Shown here piece by piece: positions 16,846 to 33,211 of a stretch of DNA of 64,000 nt; the stretch's first letter is position 1, and the number at the start of each line of letters is the position of its first letter. The translations under genes were made by a program, and so were the position numbers. The notes under the pieces are model-generated. The model worked only from the letters and a program-made list of their open reading frames with translations, ran no database searches and was not told the DNA's origin. The stretch comes from Aureimonas phyllosphaerae (GTDB lineage: Bacteria > Pseudomonadota > Alphaproteobacteria > Rhizobiales > Rhizobiaceae): contig NZ_FOOA01000006.1 in assembly GCF_900113065.1 (NCBI RefSeq), positions 62,001 through 126,000 on the forward strand, written 5' to 3'.

Positions 16846-18164
16846 GCGACTTCTGGGCCCGACGGGCGCTCGGCGCCTACCGCGTCGCCGGCTCGCTCGC
16901 CTATCCGGTGATCGGCCCCTACGTCGCTTGGCGGGCGTCCAAGGGCAAGGAGGAGCGTCCGCGCCGGCGCGAACGCTACGGCTTCCCGTCCGAGATCCGC
17001 CCGCACGACCGGCCGCTGGTCTGGGTGCACGCGGCGAGCGTCGGCGAGAGCTTGGCCATCATGCCGCTGGCCCAGACGCTGGCCGGTGAGGGCATCGGCG
17101 TCCTCGTCACCACCGGCACCGTGACCTCGGCCAACATGATCGCCGAGCGGCTGGTGCCCGGCATGATCCACCAATACGTGCCGCTCGACCTTCGCCCCTG
17201 CGTCGCGCGCTTCCTCGACCACTGGCAGCCCGATCTCGCGCTGGTCGCCGAAAGCGAGATCTGGCCGGTGACGCTCGGCGAGCTCGCGCGCCGGCGCGTG
17301 CCGCAGGTTCTCGTCAATGCCCGCCTGTCGGACCGCTCGTTCCAGCGCTGGCGCGCCGCGCCGCGGCTCGCCGAATCCATCATGGAAAGCTTCGCGCTGG
17401 TGGCCGCGCAGTCCGAGGTCGATGCCGAGCGCTATCATCTCCTCGGCGCGCGCGCGGTGACGACGGTCGGCAACCTCAAGGCCGACATCGCCGCCCCGCC
17501 GGTGAACCGCGAGGATCTCGACGAGGCACGCCGGATGATCGGCCTGCGGCCCGTCTGGGCCGCCGTGTCGACCCACGAAGGCGAGGAGGCGATGGCCGCC
17601 GACATCCATCTGCGCCTTCGCGAGGACCGGCCGCGACTTCTCACCGTGATCGTGCCGCGCCATGTCGAGCGTGCCGACGCCGTGTTCCGGATGCTGACGG
17701 GGCGGGGCCTCAGCGTCGCGCGCTGGAGCCGCGGCGAACTGCCCGATCCGACCGCCGACGTGCTGCTCGGCGACACGATCGGCGACATGGGCTTCTATCT
17801 CCGCCTCACCGACATCGCCTTCATCGGCAAGTCGATCCATTCCGAGGGTGGCCAGAACCCGCTCGAGGCCGCCCGCCTCAACACCGCGATCCTGTCGGGA
17901 CGGCTCGTGCAGAACTTCCGCGATATCTACGGCCGGCTGATCGAGCGCGGCGGCGCGCGCATCGTGCCGGACGCGCCGGCGCTCGAAGCGGCGGTCGCCG
18001 AGCTCTTCGCCCATCCCGAGACGCGGCGCGCCATGGCGAGCGCCGCGCGCGAGAGCGTCGAGGAGATGGGCGGCGCGCTGCGCCGGACGCTGGGCGCGCT
18101 CGACCCCTATCTCCTGCCGCTGCGCCTCGCCGTCTCGATGGACCGCGGGGGAGACCGGCGTTGA
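16842..18164 (+). CDS. waaA: 3-deoxy-D-manno-octulosonic acid transferase (Kdo transferase)
   Basis: This is an inner-membrane-anchored GT30 glycosyltransferase that adds Kdo from CMP-Kdo to lipid IVA on the cytoplasmic face. The 440 residues include an N-terminal hydrophobic anchor (AYRVAGSLAYPVIGPYVAW), the catalytic-Glu block HAASVGES (about residues 63-70), the AESEIWP motif and GGQNPLEAA near the CMP-Kdo pocket. The ATG overlaps the stop of the upstream DUF374 gene (ATGA), and its own stop overlaps the TTG start of lpxK (TTGA), so the three are translationally coupled. Confidence 0.95.
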   Translation: MSDFWARRALGAYRVAGSLAYPVIGPYVAWRASKGKEERPRRRERYGFPSEIRPHDRPLVWVHAASVGESLAIMPLAQTLAGEGIGVLVTTGTVTSANMIAERLVPGMIHQYVPLDLRPCVARFLDHWQPDLALVAESEIWPVTLGELARRRVPQVLVNARLSDRSFQRWRAAPRLAESIMESFALVAAQSEVDAERYHLLGARAVTTVGNLKADIAAPPVNREDLDEARRMIGLRPVWAAVSTHEGEEAMAADIHLRLREDRPRLLTVIVPRHVERADAVFRMLTGRGLSVARWSRGELPDPTADVLLGDTIGDMGFYLRLTDIAFIGKSIHSEGGQNPLEAARLNTAILSGRLVQNFRDIYGRLIERGGARIVPDAPALEAAVAELFAHPETRRAMASAARESVEEMGGALRRTLGALDPYLLPLRLAVSMDRGGDRR

Positions 18165-19246
18165 TCCCCTTGCGCGCGCCCCGCTTCTGGTTCGAGCCGT
18201 TCGGCTGGCAGGCGGCGCTCCTCGAGCCCGCAGCCTTCGTCTACGGGCGCGTCGCCGCGCGCCGAATGGCGGAGGCGCCGCGCCGACAGGCTGCGGCACC
18301 AGTCATCTGCATCGGCAACTTCACGCTGGGCGGCGGCGGCAAGACGCCGACGGCGATGGCGCTCGCGGAGGCCGCGCGGGCGCTCGGGCGGACGCCCGGC
18401 TTCCTGACGCGCGGCCATGGCGGCGCATCGCGTCTGCCGCTTTTGGTCGAGCCCGACCGCCACGGCGCGGCACTCGTCGGCGACGAGGCCCTGCTTCTGG
18501 CGGAGCGCGCGCCGACCGCCGCCTCGCCCGACCGCGCGGCCGGCGCGCTTCTCCTGCGCCATGCCGGCTGCGACCTCTTCCTGATGGACGACGGCTTCCA
18601 GAGCGCCCAGCTTCAGCCGGACCTAGCGCTTCTCGTGGTCGACGGGGCGACCGGCCTCGGCAACGGGCGCACCTTTCCCGCCGGCCCCTTGCGTGCGCCG
18701 CTGGGCGCCCAATGGCCGCACGCCGACGCGCTTCTCGTGATCGGGGCGGGCGAGCCCGGCGACGCCGTGGCGCGCCGTGCGGCCGCCGACGGCAAGCCGG
18801 TCCATCGTGCGCGCCTTGCGACGGTCGACGCGGCAGGGCTCCGCGGCGTGCGCTGCCTCGCCTTTGCCGGCATCGCCAACCCCGGAAAGTTCCATGCCTC
18901 GCTGGAGGAGGTGGGGGCCAAGGTCGAGACGCGGCGCGATTTTCCTGACCACCACCCCTTCACGGAAGCCGAGGCGCACGCGATCCTGTCGGACGCCGAG
19001 GCCAAGGGCCTGGTGCCGGTGACGACGGCCAAGGACCATGTCCGGCTCCTGGCCGGCGGCCCGCAGGCGCGCTTGCTCGGCGAGGCCGCGCGGGTTCTGC
19101 GTGTCGCGCTGCGTTTCGAGGATCCGGCCGCGCCCGAGGCGATCCTTCTGGCGGCCGAGGCGGCGTTCCGCGCGCGTCCGCCCGCCGTTCAGCCCTTGGC
19201 CGCCGCGCCCGTCTCGGCCTTGAGGGAGGCCGCGGCGTCGGCATAG
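18161..19246 (+). CDS. lpxK: Tetraacyldisaccharide 4'-kinase
   Basis: LpxK phosphorylates the 4' position of the lipid A disaccharide to give lipid IVA at the inner membrane. The 361-residue protein has an N-terminal amphipathic/hydrophobic helix, the P-loop GNFTLGGGGKTP (about 52-63; Lys at about 61) and the family block LMDDGFQ, with the catalytic Asp region and HHPFTEAE downstream. Translation appears to start at TTG 18161, within the TTGA that ends waaA. Its last 58 bp overlap the 3' end of the convergent DUF2093 gene. Confidence 0.94.
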   Translation: MIPLRAPRFWFEPFGWQAALLEPAAFVYGRVAARRMAEAPRRQAAAPVICIGNFTLGGGGKTPTAMALAEAARALGRTPGFLTRGHGGASRLPLLVEPDRHGAALVGDEALLLAERAPTAASPDRAAGALLLRHAGCDLFLMDDGFQSAQLQPDLALLVVDGATGLGNGRTFPAGPLRAPLGAQWPHADALLVIGAGEPGDAVARRAAADGKPVHRARLATVDAAGLRGVRCLAFAGIANPGKFHASLEEVGAKVETRRDFPDHHPFTEAEAHAILSDAEAKGLVPVTTAKDHVRLLAGGPQARLLGEAARVLRVALRFEDPAAPEAILLAAEAAFRARPPAVQPLAAAPVSALREAAASA

Positions 19247-19404
19247 GGCTCCTGGCGCTCGACGCTCCAGTATTTCAGGAGATCCAGCGCGATCGCCTCG
19301 CCGGTCACCGCGCAGCGCACGAAGGCGCCGGGGCGGATCACCTCGAAGTCGCCGTCTCCGTAGCGCAGCTTCGCTTCGCCGCCGCCGTCCATTCGGTTCA
19401 TCAT
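19189..19404 (-). CDS. DUF2093 family small protein
   Basis: This is a 71-residue protein with the pattern EAKLRYGDGDFEVIRPGAFV, then CAVTGEAIALDLLKYWSVERQEPY, which matches DUF2093 of alphaproteobacteria. Two Met codons occur at the start (19404 and 19401). Function is unknown. It lies downstream of mutL in the same direction with 60 bp between, and its 3' end is antisense to the last 58 bp of lpxK. Confidence 0.85.
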   Translation of the reverse strand: MMNRMDGGGEAKLRYGDGDFEVIRPGAFVRCAVTGEAIALDLLKYWSVERQEPYADAAASLKAETGAAAKG

Positions 19405-19464
19405 GGGATAGGTCTTCTTCCGGAAAGCTGTTGTGGCGTTGTTCGGGCCAAACGGGCGTCCGTG

Positions 19465-21294
19465 TCAACGCCGCCCGAACAGGCGTTCGATGTCGGCAAG
19501 CTTCAGTTCGATGAAGGTCGGGCGCCCGTGGTTGCAGGTCGCCGACGCCGGCACCGCCTCCATGCGGCGCAGGAGCGCGTTCATCTCCGAGGCCTGCAGG
19601 CGGCGCCCGGCGCGCACCGACCCGTGGCAGGCCATGGTGGCGGCGACATGGTCGACGCGCGAGCCGAGCCCGGAGCCCGAGCCCGTCTCCGTCAGTTCGT
19701 CGGCGATCTCGCGCACCAGTGCCGGCGCATCCACTTCGCCGAGGATCGCCGGCGTCTCGCGCACCATCACGGCGCCCGGCCCGAAGCGCTCGAGATGGAG
19801 GCCGAAGCGCTGCAGCACCGCCTCCTCCGCCACGAGGCGCTCGACCTCCGCCTCGGTGAGATCGACCACTTCCGGGATCAGGAGCATCTGCGAGGGCAGG
19901 GCCTTGGCGTGCATCGCCTCCTTCAGTGCCTCGTAGACGAGGCGCTCGTGGGCGGCGTGCTGATCGATGAGGACGAGGCTGTCCTCGGTTTCGGCGACGA
20001 TGAAGGCGCGCCCGATCTGGGCGCGCGCGGCGCCGAGCGGGAACTCGGCCCGGATCGGGGCGGGTGCCGCCTCCTCGAAGCGGTCGGTGCGGGCCGAGGG
20101 CTGGAAGCCGCCGAAATCGGCTGGGCGGTCGTCCAGCGGGCGCGAGGGGGAACGGGCGGGATCATAGGGCGCGGCAGGCCGTTCGGAAAAGCTGAAAGCC
20201 GGTCGCGGTGCATGGGCGGCATCCGTGGGGGCGGTCGCCGGCTCGTCCCTGCCGCCGGCGCGAAAGCGCGCCATCAGCCCGTCCGTGCCCTCCGTCGAGC
20301 CGCGAAGCGACAGGCGCGCGAGCTCCGCCCGAATCGCGCCAACGACGAGCCCGCGTACGAGGCCGGGGTCGCGGAAGCGCACGTCGGCCTTAGCCGGATG
20401 AACGTTGACGTCGACGTCGCGCGGATCGACCTGCAGAAAGAGGACGCAGACCGGATGCCGGTCGCGCGGCATGACGTCGGCATAGGCGCCGCGGATCGCC
20501 GACAGGATCAGCCGGTCGCGCACCGGACGCCCGTTGACGTAGACATACTGGTGCTGCGCCGTGCCGCGATGAAAGCTCGGCAGGCCCGCATGACCGGCGA
20601 GAAAGACGCCCTCGCGCCCCGCGTCGAGCGAGAAGGCGTTGTCGGAGAAGTTCTCGCCAACGATCTCGCCGATGCGCTGGAGCGCCGCCGCCTCGTCGAC
20701 AGCCGGAAGGACCAGAGGGCTGCGGTCCTCGCCGGTCAGCTCGAAGCGCACGGCGGGAAAGGCGATGGCGATGCGCCGGACGACCTCGGTGATCGCCGCC
20801 GACTCCGCCCGGTCGCTTTTCAGGAACTTGAGGCGTGCGGGCACGGCGTGGAAGAGGTCGCGCACCTCGATCACCGTGCCGGCCGACAGCGCGGCGGGGC
20901 GCGGCCCCTCCTGCCGTCCCCCATGGACGAGGATCTCGTGCGCACCGTCCGAGCCGCGCGCCCGCGAGCGGAGGGACAGCCGCGCCACCGAGCCGATCGA
21001 GGGCAGCGCCTCGCCGCGAAAGCCGAGCGTCTCGATCCCCTGAAGGCCGCCCTCCATCTTGGAGGTGCAGTGGCGCCGGACGGCGAGCGGCAGCTCGGCC
21101 TCCGGAATGCCGCAGCCGTCGTCGGTGATGCGGATGAGGCTCTTGCCGCCGCCGGCCGTCGCGATCTCGATGCGGCGCGCCCCGGCGTCGAGAGCGTTCT
21201 CGACGAGCTCCTTCACGACGCTCGCCGGCCGCTCCACTACCTCGCCGGCGGCGATCTGGTCGATCAGGGTCTCGGTGAGCTGGCGGATCGGCAT
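19465..21294 (-). CDS. mutL: DNA mismatch repair protein MutL (endonuclease type)
   Basis: This is the mismatch repair matchmaker that links MutS to strand incision. The N-terminal GHKL ATPase motifs are complete: ENALDAGA (about 32-39), DDGCGIP (about 58-64) and GFRGEAL (about 91-97). After a Pro-rich linker (about 350-410), the C-terminal domain carries [12 protein letters not shown] (about 444-455), the DQHA-x2-E-x4-E metal site of nicking MutL proteins, plus ACHGS (about 555) and CNHGRP (about 587). The protein is therefore a latent endonuclease, as expected in bacteria without MutH. Length is 609 residues. The gene is downstream of glgX in the same direction, 72 bp apart. Confidence 0.96.
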   Translation of the reverse strand: MPIRQLTETLIDQIAAGEVVERPASVVKELVENALDAGARRIEIATAGGGKSLIRITDDGCGIPEAELPLAVRRHCTSKMEGGLQGIETLGFRGEALPSIGSVARLSLRSRARGSDGAHEILVHGGRQEGPRPAALSAGTVIEVRDLFHAVPARLKFLKSDRAESAAITEVVRRIAIAFPAVRFELTGEDRSPLVLPAVDEAAALQRIGEIVGENFSDNAFSLDAGREGVFLAGHAGLPSFHRGTAQHQYVYVNGRPVRDRLILSAIRGAYADVMPRDRHPVCVLFLQVDPRDVDVNVHPAKADVRFRDPGLVRGLVVGAIRAELARLSLRGSTEGTDGLMARFRAGGRDEPATAPTDAAHAPRPAFSFSERPAAPYDPARSPSRPLDDRPADFGGFQPSARTDRFEEAAPAPIRAEFPLGAARAQIGRAFIVAETEDSLVLIDQHAAHERLVYEALKEAMHAKALPSQMLLIPEVVDLTEAEVERLVAEEAVLQRFGLHLERFGPGAVMVRETPAILGEVDAPALVREIADELTETGSGSGLGSRVDHVAATMACHGSVRAGRRLQASEMNALLRRMEAVPASATCNHGRPTFIELKLADIERLFGRR

Positions 21295-21366
21295 GCGGCG
21301 GCCTTCGGGATGCGGGGCGTCTGCGTCACATAGGCTCCGCGCCGCGCCGGAGCAAACCGCCTTGCG

Positions 21367-23385
21367 TCAGGCTTCCACGACGATCACGACGGAGCGGGAG
21401 GCGACGACGAGATCGCACCCCTCTTCCAGCGCACGCTCCGGCTCGTCCGGCCGGTCGGAGGCGAGCGCGAGGCGGTGGGTGCGGCCGGGCGGGGGAGGGG
21501 GCAGGCGCAGGCGAAGCACATCGCGGCCGGCATGGAGATAGACCAGCGCCGCCGAGCCCTCGACCGCCAGCCGGGCGCCGAGCCAGGGCCGCTCGCCGTC
21601 CTGCCACTCGACGGGCGCCATCGCCGTGCCGTCCGCGCCGAGCCAGGTGACGTCGGGAGCGCCATCCACTTCGGCTCCGGTCAGGAAGGCCGGGGAGCGG
21701 AGCGCCGGCGTGTCCGCCCGCAGCCGGGCGAGGCGCGCGGTGAAGGCGACGAGCCCCTCGTCCGCCGCCGTCCAGTCGACCCAGACCGTCTCGTTGTCCT
21801 GCGCATAGGCGTTGTTATTGCCGCGCTGGCTTCGTCCCATCTCGTCGCCTGCGACGATCATCGGGTTGCCGCGCGAGACGAAGAGCGTGGCGAGAAGCGC
21901 GCGGATGTCGCGCTGCCGCGCCGCGAGGATCGCGGGATCGGCGCCCGCCCCTTCCGCGCCGTTGTTCCAGGAGTGGTTCTCGTTGTGGCCGTCGCGGTTC
22001 CCCTCGCCGTTGGCCTCGTTGTGCTTGTCCTCGTAGGCGACGACGTCGGCGAGCGTGAATCCGTCATGGGCGGCGACGAAATTGACGCCGGATGCCGCAT
22101 CGCGGCCGGGCCCGGCGAAGAGGTCAGGCGAGCCCGACAAGCGCGTGGCGAGCGCCGACAGGAGCCCGTTCTCGCCGCGCCAGAAGCGCCTGACATCGTC
22201 GCGGAACCGGTCCTGCCATTCGAGGAAGGGCGCCGGGAACCGGCCGACCTGATAGCCGCCGGGGCCGATGTCCCACGGCTCCATCACGTGGAGGCGGTCC
22301 TTCAGCACCGGATCGCCGGCGAGCCTCCGGAGGAACGGCGCGTCGGGCGAGAAGCCCTCGGGGCCGCGCCCGAGGATGGTGCCGAGATCGTAGCGGAACC
22401 CGTCGATGCCGCCGAGCTCGACCCAGGCCCGCAGCGCGTCGATCCCAAGCTGCATCACCGGCTCGCGCCAGAAGGCGAAGGTGTTGCCGGTGCCCGTGTC
22501 GTTGACGAGCCGGTCGGGCTCGGCGGGATCGGCGGCGTAGTAGGTGGCGTTGTCGAGGCCGCGATAGCTGAGCGTCGGCCCGCCGTGGTCGCTTTCGCCG
22601 GAATGGTTCAGCACCATGTCGAGAAGGACGCGGATGCCGCGCGCGTGCAGCGCCTCCGTCACCCGCCGCACCTCCGCCCAGCCGCCCGGCACGAGGCGCG
22701 GGTCGGGCGCCATCTGGCAGACGGGGTTGTAGCCCCAGGCGTTGGACAGGCCGAGCCGGACGAGATGCCGCTCGTCGATCGCGGCCGTGAGCGGCATCAG
22801 TTCCACCGTCTCGACGCCGAGGCGCTCGAGATGGTCGAGGACGGCGGGCTCGGCGAGGGCACCGAGCGTGCCGCGCAAGGGAGCCGGCACGCCCTCGTGG
22901 CGCTGGGTATAGGCGCGCACCAGAAGCTCGTAGGTGAAGCCGGGCGCCCGGGACGGCAGCACCAAAGCACCGGCGTCGGGGCGACAGACCACGGCGCGCG
23001 GCACGAGGGCGGCGGTGTCGAGCTGCCGCGCCACCGGCGCGCCGAGTGCCGCGTGGTAGACGAAGGGCCGGTCGAGCCGGAGGGCGTAGGGGTCGACGAG
23101 GAGCTTGGCCGGATCGAAGCGATGCCCCTTTGCGAGATCGAAGGGCCCGTGGGCGCGAAGGCCGTAGAGCGCGCCCTCCGCCAGCCCCGGCAGGAAGCCG
23201 AAATGGACGTCGCCCGCGCGGCCCGGTAGCGCGAGGCGCTCGCGCTCGTTGATGCCGGCCGGATCGAAGAGGCAGAGCTCGATGCGGCTTGCATGGGCGG
23301 AGAAGACCGCGACATGGACGCCGTCCGCCGCAACGCTCGCGCCGAGCCGCTGGGGAGCGCCCCGTTCCGCCGTGATCATCGTCAT
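21367..23385 (-). CDS. glgX: Glycogen debranching protein GlgX
   Basis: This is a GH13 isoamylase-type enzyme that hydrolyses alpha-1,6 branches of phosphorylase-trimmed glycogen. An N-terminal CBM48-like domain (about 10-130) precedes the (beta/alpha)8 barrel. Catalytic residues are Asp at about 333 (GFRYDLG), Glu at about 369 (VMEPWD) and Asp at about 441 (AAHDGFT). The GlgX-specific stretch NGEGNRDGHNENHSWN is present. Length (672 aa) is usual. The ATG is 15 bp after the DUF2585 stop, making it the last gene of glgC-glgA-pgm-DUF2585-glgX. It partners glgP, encoded nearby. Confidence 0.95.
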   Translation of the reverse strand: MTMITAERGAPQRLGASVAADGVHVAVFSAHASRIELCLFDPAGINERERLALPGRAGDVHFGFLPGLAEGALYGLRAHGPFDLAKGHRFDPAKLLVDPYALRLDRPFVYHAALGAPVARQLDTAALVPRAVVCRPDAGALVLPSRAPGFTYELLVRAYTQRHEGVPAPLRGTLGALAEPAVLDHLERLGVETVELMPLTAAIDERHLVRLGLSNAWGYNPVCQMAPDPRLVPGGWAEVRRVTEALHARGIRVLLDMVLNHSGESDHGGPTLSYRGLDNATYYAADPAEPDRLVNDTGTGNTFAFWREPVMQLGIDALRAWVELGGIDGFRYDLGTILGRGPEGFSPDAPFLRRLAGDPVLKDRLHVMEPWDIGPGGYQVGRFPAPFLEWQDRFRDDVRRFWRGENGLLSALATRLSGSPDLFAGPGRDAASGVNFVAAHDGFTLADVVAYEDKHNEANGEGNRDGHNENHSWNNGAEGAGADPAILAARQRDIRALLATLFVSRGNPMIVAGDEMGRSQRGNNNAYAQDNETVWVDWTAADEGLVAFTARLARLRADTPALRSPAFLTGAEVDGAPDVTWLGADGTAMAPVEWQDGERPWLGARLAVEGSAALVYLHAGRDVLRLRLPPPPPGRTHRLALASDRPDEPERALEEGCDLVVASRSVVIVVEA

Positions 23386-23400
23386 ATCGTCCGCCCGTCC

Positions 23401-27057
<3,657 letters not shown>

Positions 27058-27061
<4 letters not shown>

Positions 27062-28326
27062 CCCTGGCTGAGCCGGTCAATCATCGACTGCGTGACGAGG
27101 CAGACGCCACCGGCCGAGCGCCGGAAGCGGCTGGCGTCGAGCTCGGGATCCTCGCCGATCACCAGTCCGTCCGGAATGTGGACGCCCCGGTCGAGGATGG
27201 CGCGCGTGACGCGCGCGCCCCGCCCGATGTGGCAGTGCGGCAGCACCACGGCCTCGTTGAGCACGGAATAGGAGTTCTGGCGCACGCCCGTGAACAGGAG
27301 CGAGCGGTGCAGCGAGCCGCCGGAGATGATGCAGTCGCCCGAGACGAGCGAGGAGATCGCCATGCCGCGGCGCCCGTCCTCGTCATGGACGAACTTGGCC
27401 GGCGGCGTCACGTCGGCATAGGTCCAGATCGGCCAGTCGCGGTCGTAGATGTCGAGCTGCGGCACGACGTCGGTGAGATCGATATTGGCCTGCCAGTAGG
27501 CGTCGACCGTGCCGACGTCCCGCCAGTAGGAGCCGTACTCGGCCTCCGAGCGCACCACCGAGGAGGAGAAGGTGTGGGCGTAGGCGGTGCCGTGCTTGAC
27601 GACGTAGGGCACGATGTCGTGGCCGAAGTCGCGGCTGGAACTGGGGTCGGCCGCATCGCGCCGCAGCTGCTCGGCGAGGAACTTGGTGTTGAAGACGTAG
27701 ATGCCCATCGAGGCGAGCGCCGTGTCGGGGCGACCCGGGATCGACGGGGGATCGGCCGGCTTCTCGACGAAGGCGGTGATCTGGTTCTTCTCGTCGACAT
27801 GCATGACGCCGAAGGCGACGGCCTCCATGCGCGGCACCTCGAGACAGCCGATCGTCACGTCGGCGCCGGTGTCGACATGCTGCTGCAGCATGATCTCGTA
27901 GTCCATCTTGTAGACGTGGTCGCCTGCAAGGATCACGATGTATTCGGGCGCGTAGGCCTCGATGATGTCGATGTTCTGGTACACCGCGTCGGCGGTGCCG
28001 GCGTACCACTGGTCCTCCGACACGCGCTGCGAGGCGGGCAGGACGTCGAAGCTCTCGTTGCGGCCCGGACGCAGGAAGTTCCAGCCCCGGTTGAGGTGGC
28101 GGATCAGCGAGTGCGCCTTGTACTGCGTGGCGACGCCGATGCGGCGGATGCCCGAGTTGATGGCGTTGGAGAGGGCGAAATCGATGATGCGCGACTTGCC
28201 GCCGAAGTAGACGGCCGGCTTGGCGCGGTCGTCGGTCAGCTCCATCAGGCGCGATCCGCGCCCGCCGGCCAGCACATAGGCCATCGTGTCACGCGAGATC
28301 GGCCCCGCGCGCCGGTGATCTGCCAT
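27058..28326 (-). CDS. glgC: Glucose-1-phosphate adenylyltransferase
   Basis: This is ADP-glucose pyrophosphorylase, the committed and allosterically regulated step of glycogen synthesis. Its 422 residues include the nucleotidyltransferase loop [18 protein letters not shown], the substrate site FVEKPADPP and a C-terminal left-handed beta-helix ([19 protein letters not shown]). MADHRRAGP at 28326 follows a strong AGGAGGAGA ribosome site; the longer frame is leader. It is the first gene after a strong terminator and has a 165-bp leader with two GTGCAAA direct repeats, so glgC probably has its own promoter. Confidence 0.97.
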
Positions 28327-28450
28327 CCTCGTCTCCTCCTGCGCAGTTCCCCTCGCTCCCGCGCAAAGGGCATGCCGACTGCCAGTCTTCTTCGTTTCCA
28401 GCGTGGAAAGATAGAGCCGATGATCGCGCGGCAACTATCGGTCTTCGCCC

Positions 28451-28470
28451 TTTGCACAGAGATTTTGCAC
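28451..28470 (-). promoter_or_regulatory. Two direct repeats in the glgC upstream region
   Basis: TTTGCAC occurs at 28451-28457 and again at 28464-28470 (GTGCAAA on the glgC strand), a 13-bp period, about 125-145 bp before the glgC start and just after the glgP terminator. This is a candidate protein-binding site; no regulator can be named. Confidence 0.3.
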
Positions 28471-28491
28471 GGGCTGGGCGCCTTGCGCACG

Positions 28492-28526
28492 AAAAAAGGA
28501 GGGCCGATGCGCGGCATCGGCCCTCC
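28492..28526 (-). terminator. Rho-independent terminator after glgP
   Basis: On the reverse strand a perfect 12-bp stem (GGAGGGCCGATG / CATCGGCCCTCC) with a 5-nt loop is followed directly by six T residues. It lies 32 bp after the glgP stop and separates pgi-glgP from glgC-glgA-pgm. Confidence 0.93.
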
Positions 28527-28558
28527 GGGTCAGACGGGACGGCGGATGGGCCGTCGTA

Positions 28559-31051
<2,493 letters not shown>

Positions 31052-31059
31052 GGCGGGTC

Positions 31060-32709
31060 TCAGGTTCTCAAGGTGGCGATCGCGGACACGAGGCCCGCGG
31101 TGGAGGAATCGCGGCCGTCGGTCGAGGCCTCGCCGCGAACGACCGGGAGGAGGCCCGTCGCCAGCTCCTTGCCGAGTTCGACGCCCCACTGGTCGAAGGC
31201 GTTGATCCCGAAGAGCTGGGCCTCGACGAAGACGCGGTGCTCGTAGAGCGCGACGAGGCGGCCGAAGGCGAAGGGGGTGAGCTTGTCGTAGAGGATCGTC
31301 AGCGACGGACGGTCGCCGGAGAACTCGCGGTGCGGGGCGATGCGCTCGGCCTCGTCGGCCGGGCGGCCGGCGTCCAGAAGCTGCTGCCGGGCCTCCTCCA
31401 GCGTGCGGCCCTTCATCAGGGCCTCCGACTGGGCGAGGCAGTTGGCCAGAAGCAGGTCCTGGTGGACGCGCATTTCCGGGCTCGTCTCGTGCGCGTTGGC
31501 GCCCACGATGAACTCGACCGGGATGATGTCGGTGCCCTGATGGAGGAGCTGGAAGAAGGCGTGCTGGCCGTTGGTGCCGGGCTCGCCCCAGACCACCGGG
31601 CCGGTCGCGGTCTCGACGCGGCGCCCGTCGAGGCCGACATGCTTGCCGTTGGATTCCATGTCGAGCTGCTGGAGATAGGCCGGCAGGCGGGCGAGGCGCT
31701 GGTCGTAGGGGATCACGGCGCGGGTGCGGTGCTTCTGCGGCACGCGGTGCCACCAGCCGACGAGGCCGAGGATGAGGGGCAGGTTCTGCGCCGCCGGCGC
31801 CTCGCGGAAGTGGCGGTCCATGTCGCGCGCGCCGGCCAGGAACTCGCGGAAGCGCTCGGGCCCGATCGCGATCATCAGCGGCAGTCCGATCGCCGACCAG
31901 ACGGAGTAGCGCCCGCCCACCCAGTCCCAGAAGCCGAAGGTGCGGTCCTCGCCGATGCCGAAGGCGCCGACCTTGTCGAGCGCCGTCGAGACCGCGCAGA
32001 AATGGGCGCCGACCGCGGCCTCGCCGAGCTTGGCCGAAACCCAGGCGCGCGCGGTCTGCGCGTTTGTCATGGTCTCGATGGTCGTGAAGGTCTTGGAGGC
32101 GACGATGAAGAGCGTCGTCGCCGGGTCGAGCCCTTGCAGCGTGTCCGCCATGTGGGCGCCGTCGATGTTCGACACGAAATGGGCGCGCGGGCCGTCGTGG
32201 TAGGGCGAGAGGGCGATCGCGGCCATGACGGGCCCGAGATCCGAGCCGCCGATGCCGATATTGACGATGTCGGTGATCCGTTCGCCGGTCGCGCCCCGGA
32301 TCGAGCCGTCGCGGACGCCACCCGCAAAGCGCGCCATCGCGGCGAGCACCGCCTCGACCTCGGCGCCGACCGCCTGACCCTCGACCGCGAACCCGTCCTC
32401 GGGGCGGGCGCGCAGGGCGACATGGAGAACAGCGCGGTTCTCGGTCGTGTTGATCCGGGCGCCCGAGAACATCGCGTCGCGGCGCTCGAGGACGCCGACC
32501 GTCTCGGCATAGGCATGGAGAGCCGAAAGATCGTCGGCCGACAGCGCGGTCTTCGAGACGTCGAGGAGAAGGTCGTCGTGGCGGAACGAGAAATGGCGGA
32601 AGCGATCGGCGTCGGCCGCAAAGAGGGACCGGATCCCCTTGGCCGCGGCGGCTTCGCCGCGGGCCTTCAGCTGGTCAAGGGATGCGTCGTTCGAAGACTG
32701 GTCGGTCAC
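31060..32709 (-). CDS. pgi: Glucose-6-phosphate isomerase
   Basis: This enzyme interconverts glucose 6-phosphate and fructose 6-phosphate. The signatures are [13 protein letters not shown], the [13 protein letters not shown] phosphate loop, the catalytic Glu/His region [13 protein letters not shown] and the C-terminal [24 protein letters not shown] block, cited here as [13 protein letters not shown] and [10 protein letters not shown]. Starting at GTG 32709 (VTDQSSN) gives 549 residues, the same as the E. coli enzyme; an ATG at 32793 would add 28 Arg/Pro-rich residues. It heads the pgi-glgP transcript. Confidence 0.96.
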   Translation of the reverse strand: MTDQSSNDASLDQLKARGEAAAAKGIRSLFAADADRFRHFSFRHDDLLLDVSKTALSADDLSALHAYAETVGVLERRDAMFSGARINTTENRAVLHVALRARPEDGFAVEGQAVGAEVEAVLAAMARFAGGVRDGSIRGATGERITDIVNIGIGGSDLGPVMAAIALSPYHDGPRAHFVSNIDGAHMADTLQGLDPATTLFIVASKTFTTIETMTNAQTARAWVSAKLGEAAVGAHFCAVSTALDKVGAFGIGEDRTFGFWDWVGGRYSVWSAIGLPLMIAIGPERFREFLAGARDMDRHFREAPAAQNLPLILGLVGWWHRVPQKHRTRAVIPYDQRLARLPAYLQQLDMESNGKHVGLDGRRVETATGPVVWGEPGTNGQHAFFQLLHQGTDIIPVEFIVGANAHETSPEMRVHQDLLLANCLAQSEALMKGRTLEEARQQLLDAGRPADEAERIAPHREFSGDRPSLTILYDKLTPFAFGRLVALYEHRVFVEAQLFGINAFDQWGVELGKELATGLLPVVRGEASTDGRDSSTAGLVSAIATLRT

Positions 32710-32867
32710 GCGCTCGGTCCATGGCTTCTGGGGGCGAGCCGGTGGGCTCACGCTTGGGCGCCGAAGGATAGTGCGTTTTGCCGCAGTGCCCAACAGTTTC
32801 CCGAAAAGCCTGCTTGGCGACCGTCTACCGCCTCGTGCCCGAAGCGGGGAGACGATAGCGCAAAGCC

Positions 32868-32892
32868 GTTACGCAATCGCCAATTGCGTCAC
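32868..32892 (-). terminator. Hairpin after the small unknown gene
   Basis: GTTACGCAAT and ATTGCGTCAC form a 10-bp stem with one mismatch and a 5-nt loop, 17 bp beyond the stop of the 75-residue gene. The tract after it is only moderately T-rich, so it may be a weak terminator or an operator upstream of pgi. Confidence 0.35.
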
Positions 32893-32908
32893 GGCCGCGT
32901 GATGGAGC

Positions 32909-33136
32909 TCAGGTCTTCAGGCCGGCGAGCTTCTCGATCGCATGGTCGAGCGTCTGCGACATCGGGTCGATGCCGTCGGCGCGGTTCTCCGCGTCGACGC
33001 GGCGCTTCCATTCGCCGAGGATCGAGCGCTTCTCGTGACCGTCCAGGAACCCGTCCTCGACCACGGCCATCGGCGAATCGAACGACGTGCCGTCGTCGCG
33101 GTCGAACTTGGCGTGCTTCAGAGACTCGGTGCTCAT
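32909..33136 (-). CDS. Small conserved-looking protein of unknown function
   Basis: This is a 75-residue acidic soluble protein (MSTESLKHAKFDRDDG, then DSPMAVVEDGFLDGHEKRSILGEW and MSQTLDHAIEKL). The composition, with many Asp/Glu/Lys and few Arg/Pro repeats, looks genuinely coding in this high-GC genome, and a possible ribosome site (CAGGAGTGG) precedes the ATG. I do not recognise a named family. It lies 75 bp beyond the tamB stop in the same direction. The start at 33136 is preferred to one 13 codons upstream. Confidence 0.65.
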   Translation of the reverse strand: MSTESLKHAKFDRDDGTSFDSPMAVVEDGFLDGHEKRSILGEWKRRVDAENRADGIDPMSQTLDHAIEKLAGLKT

Positions 33137-33211
33137 GGGTCCACTCCTGCTGACAAACCCCTTTCGGGAAGACAACGGGAAACGTGGAACGCCCGGTCCC
33201 GGTTGCGCGCC

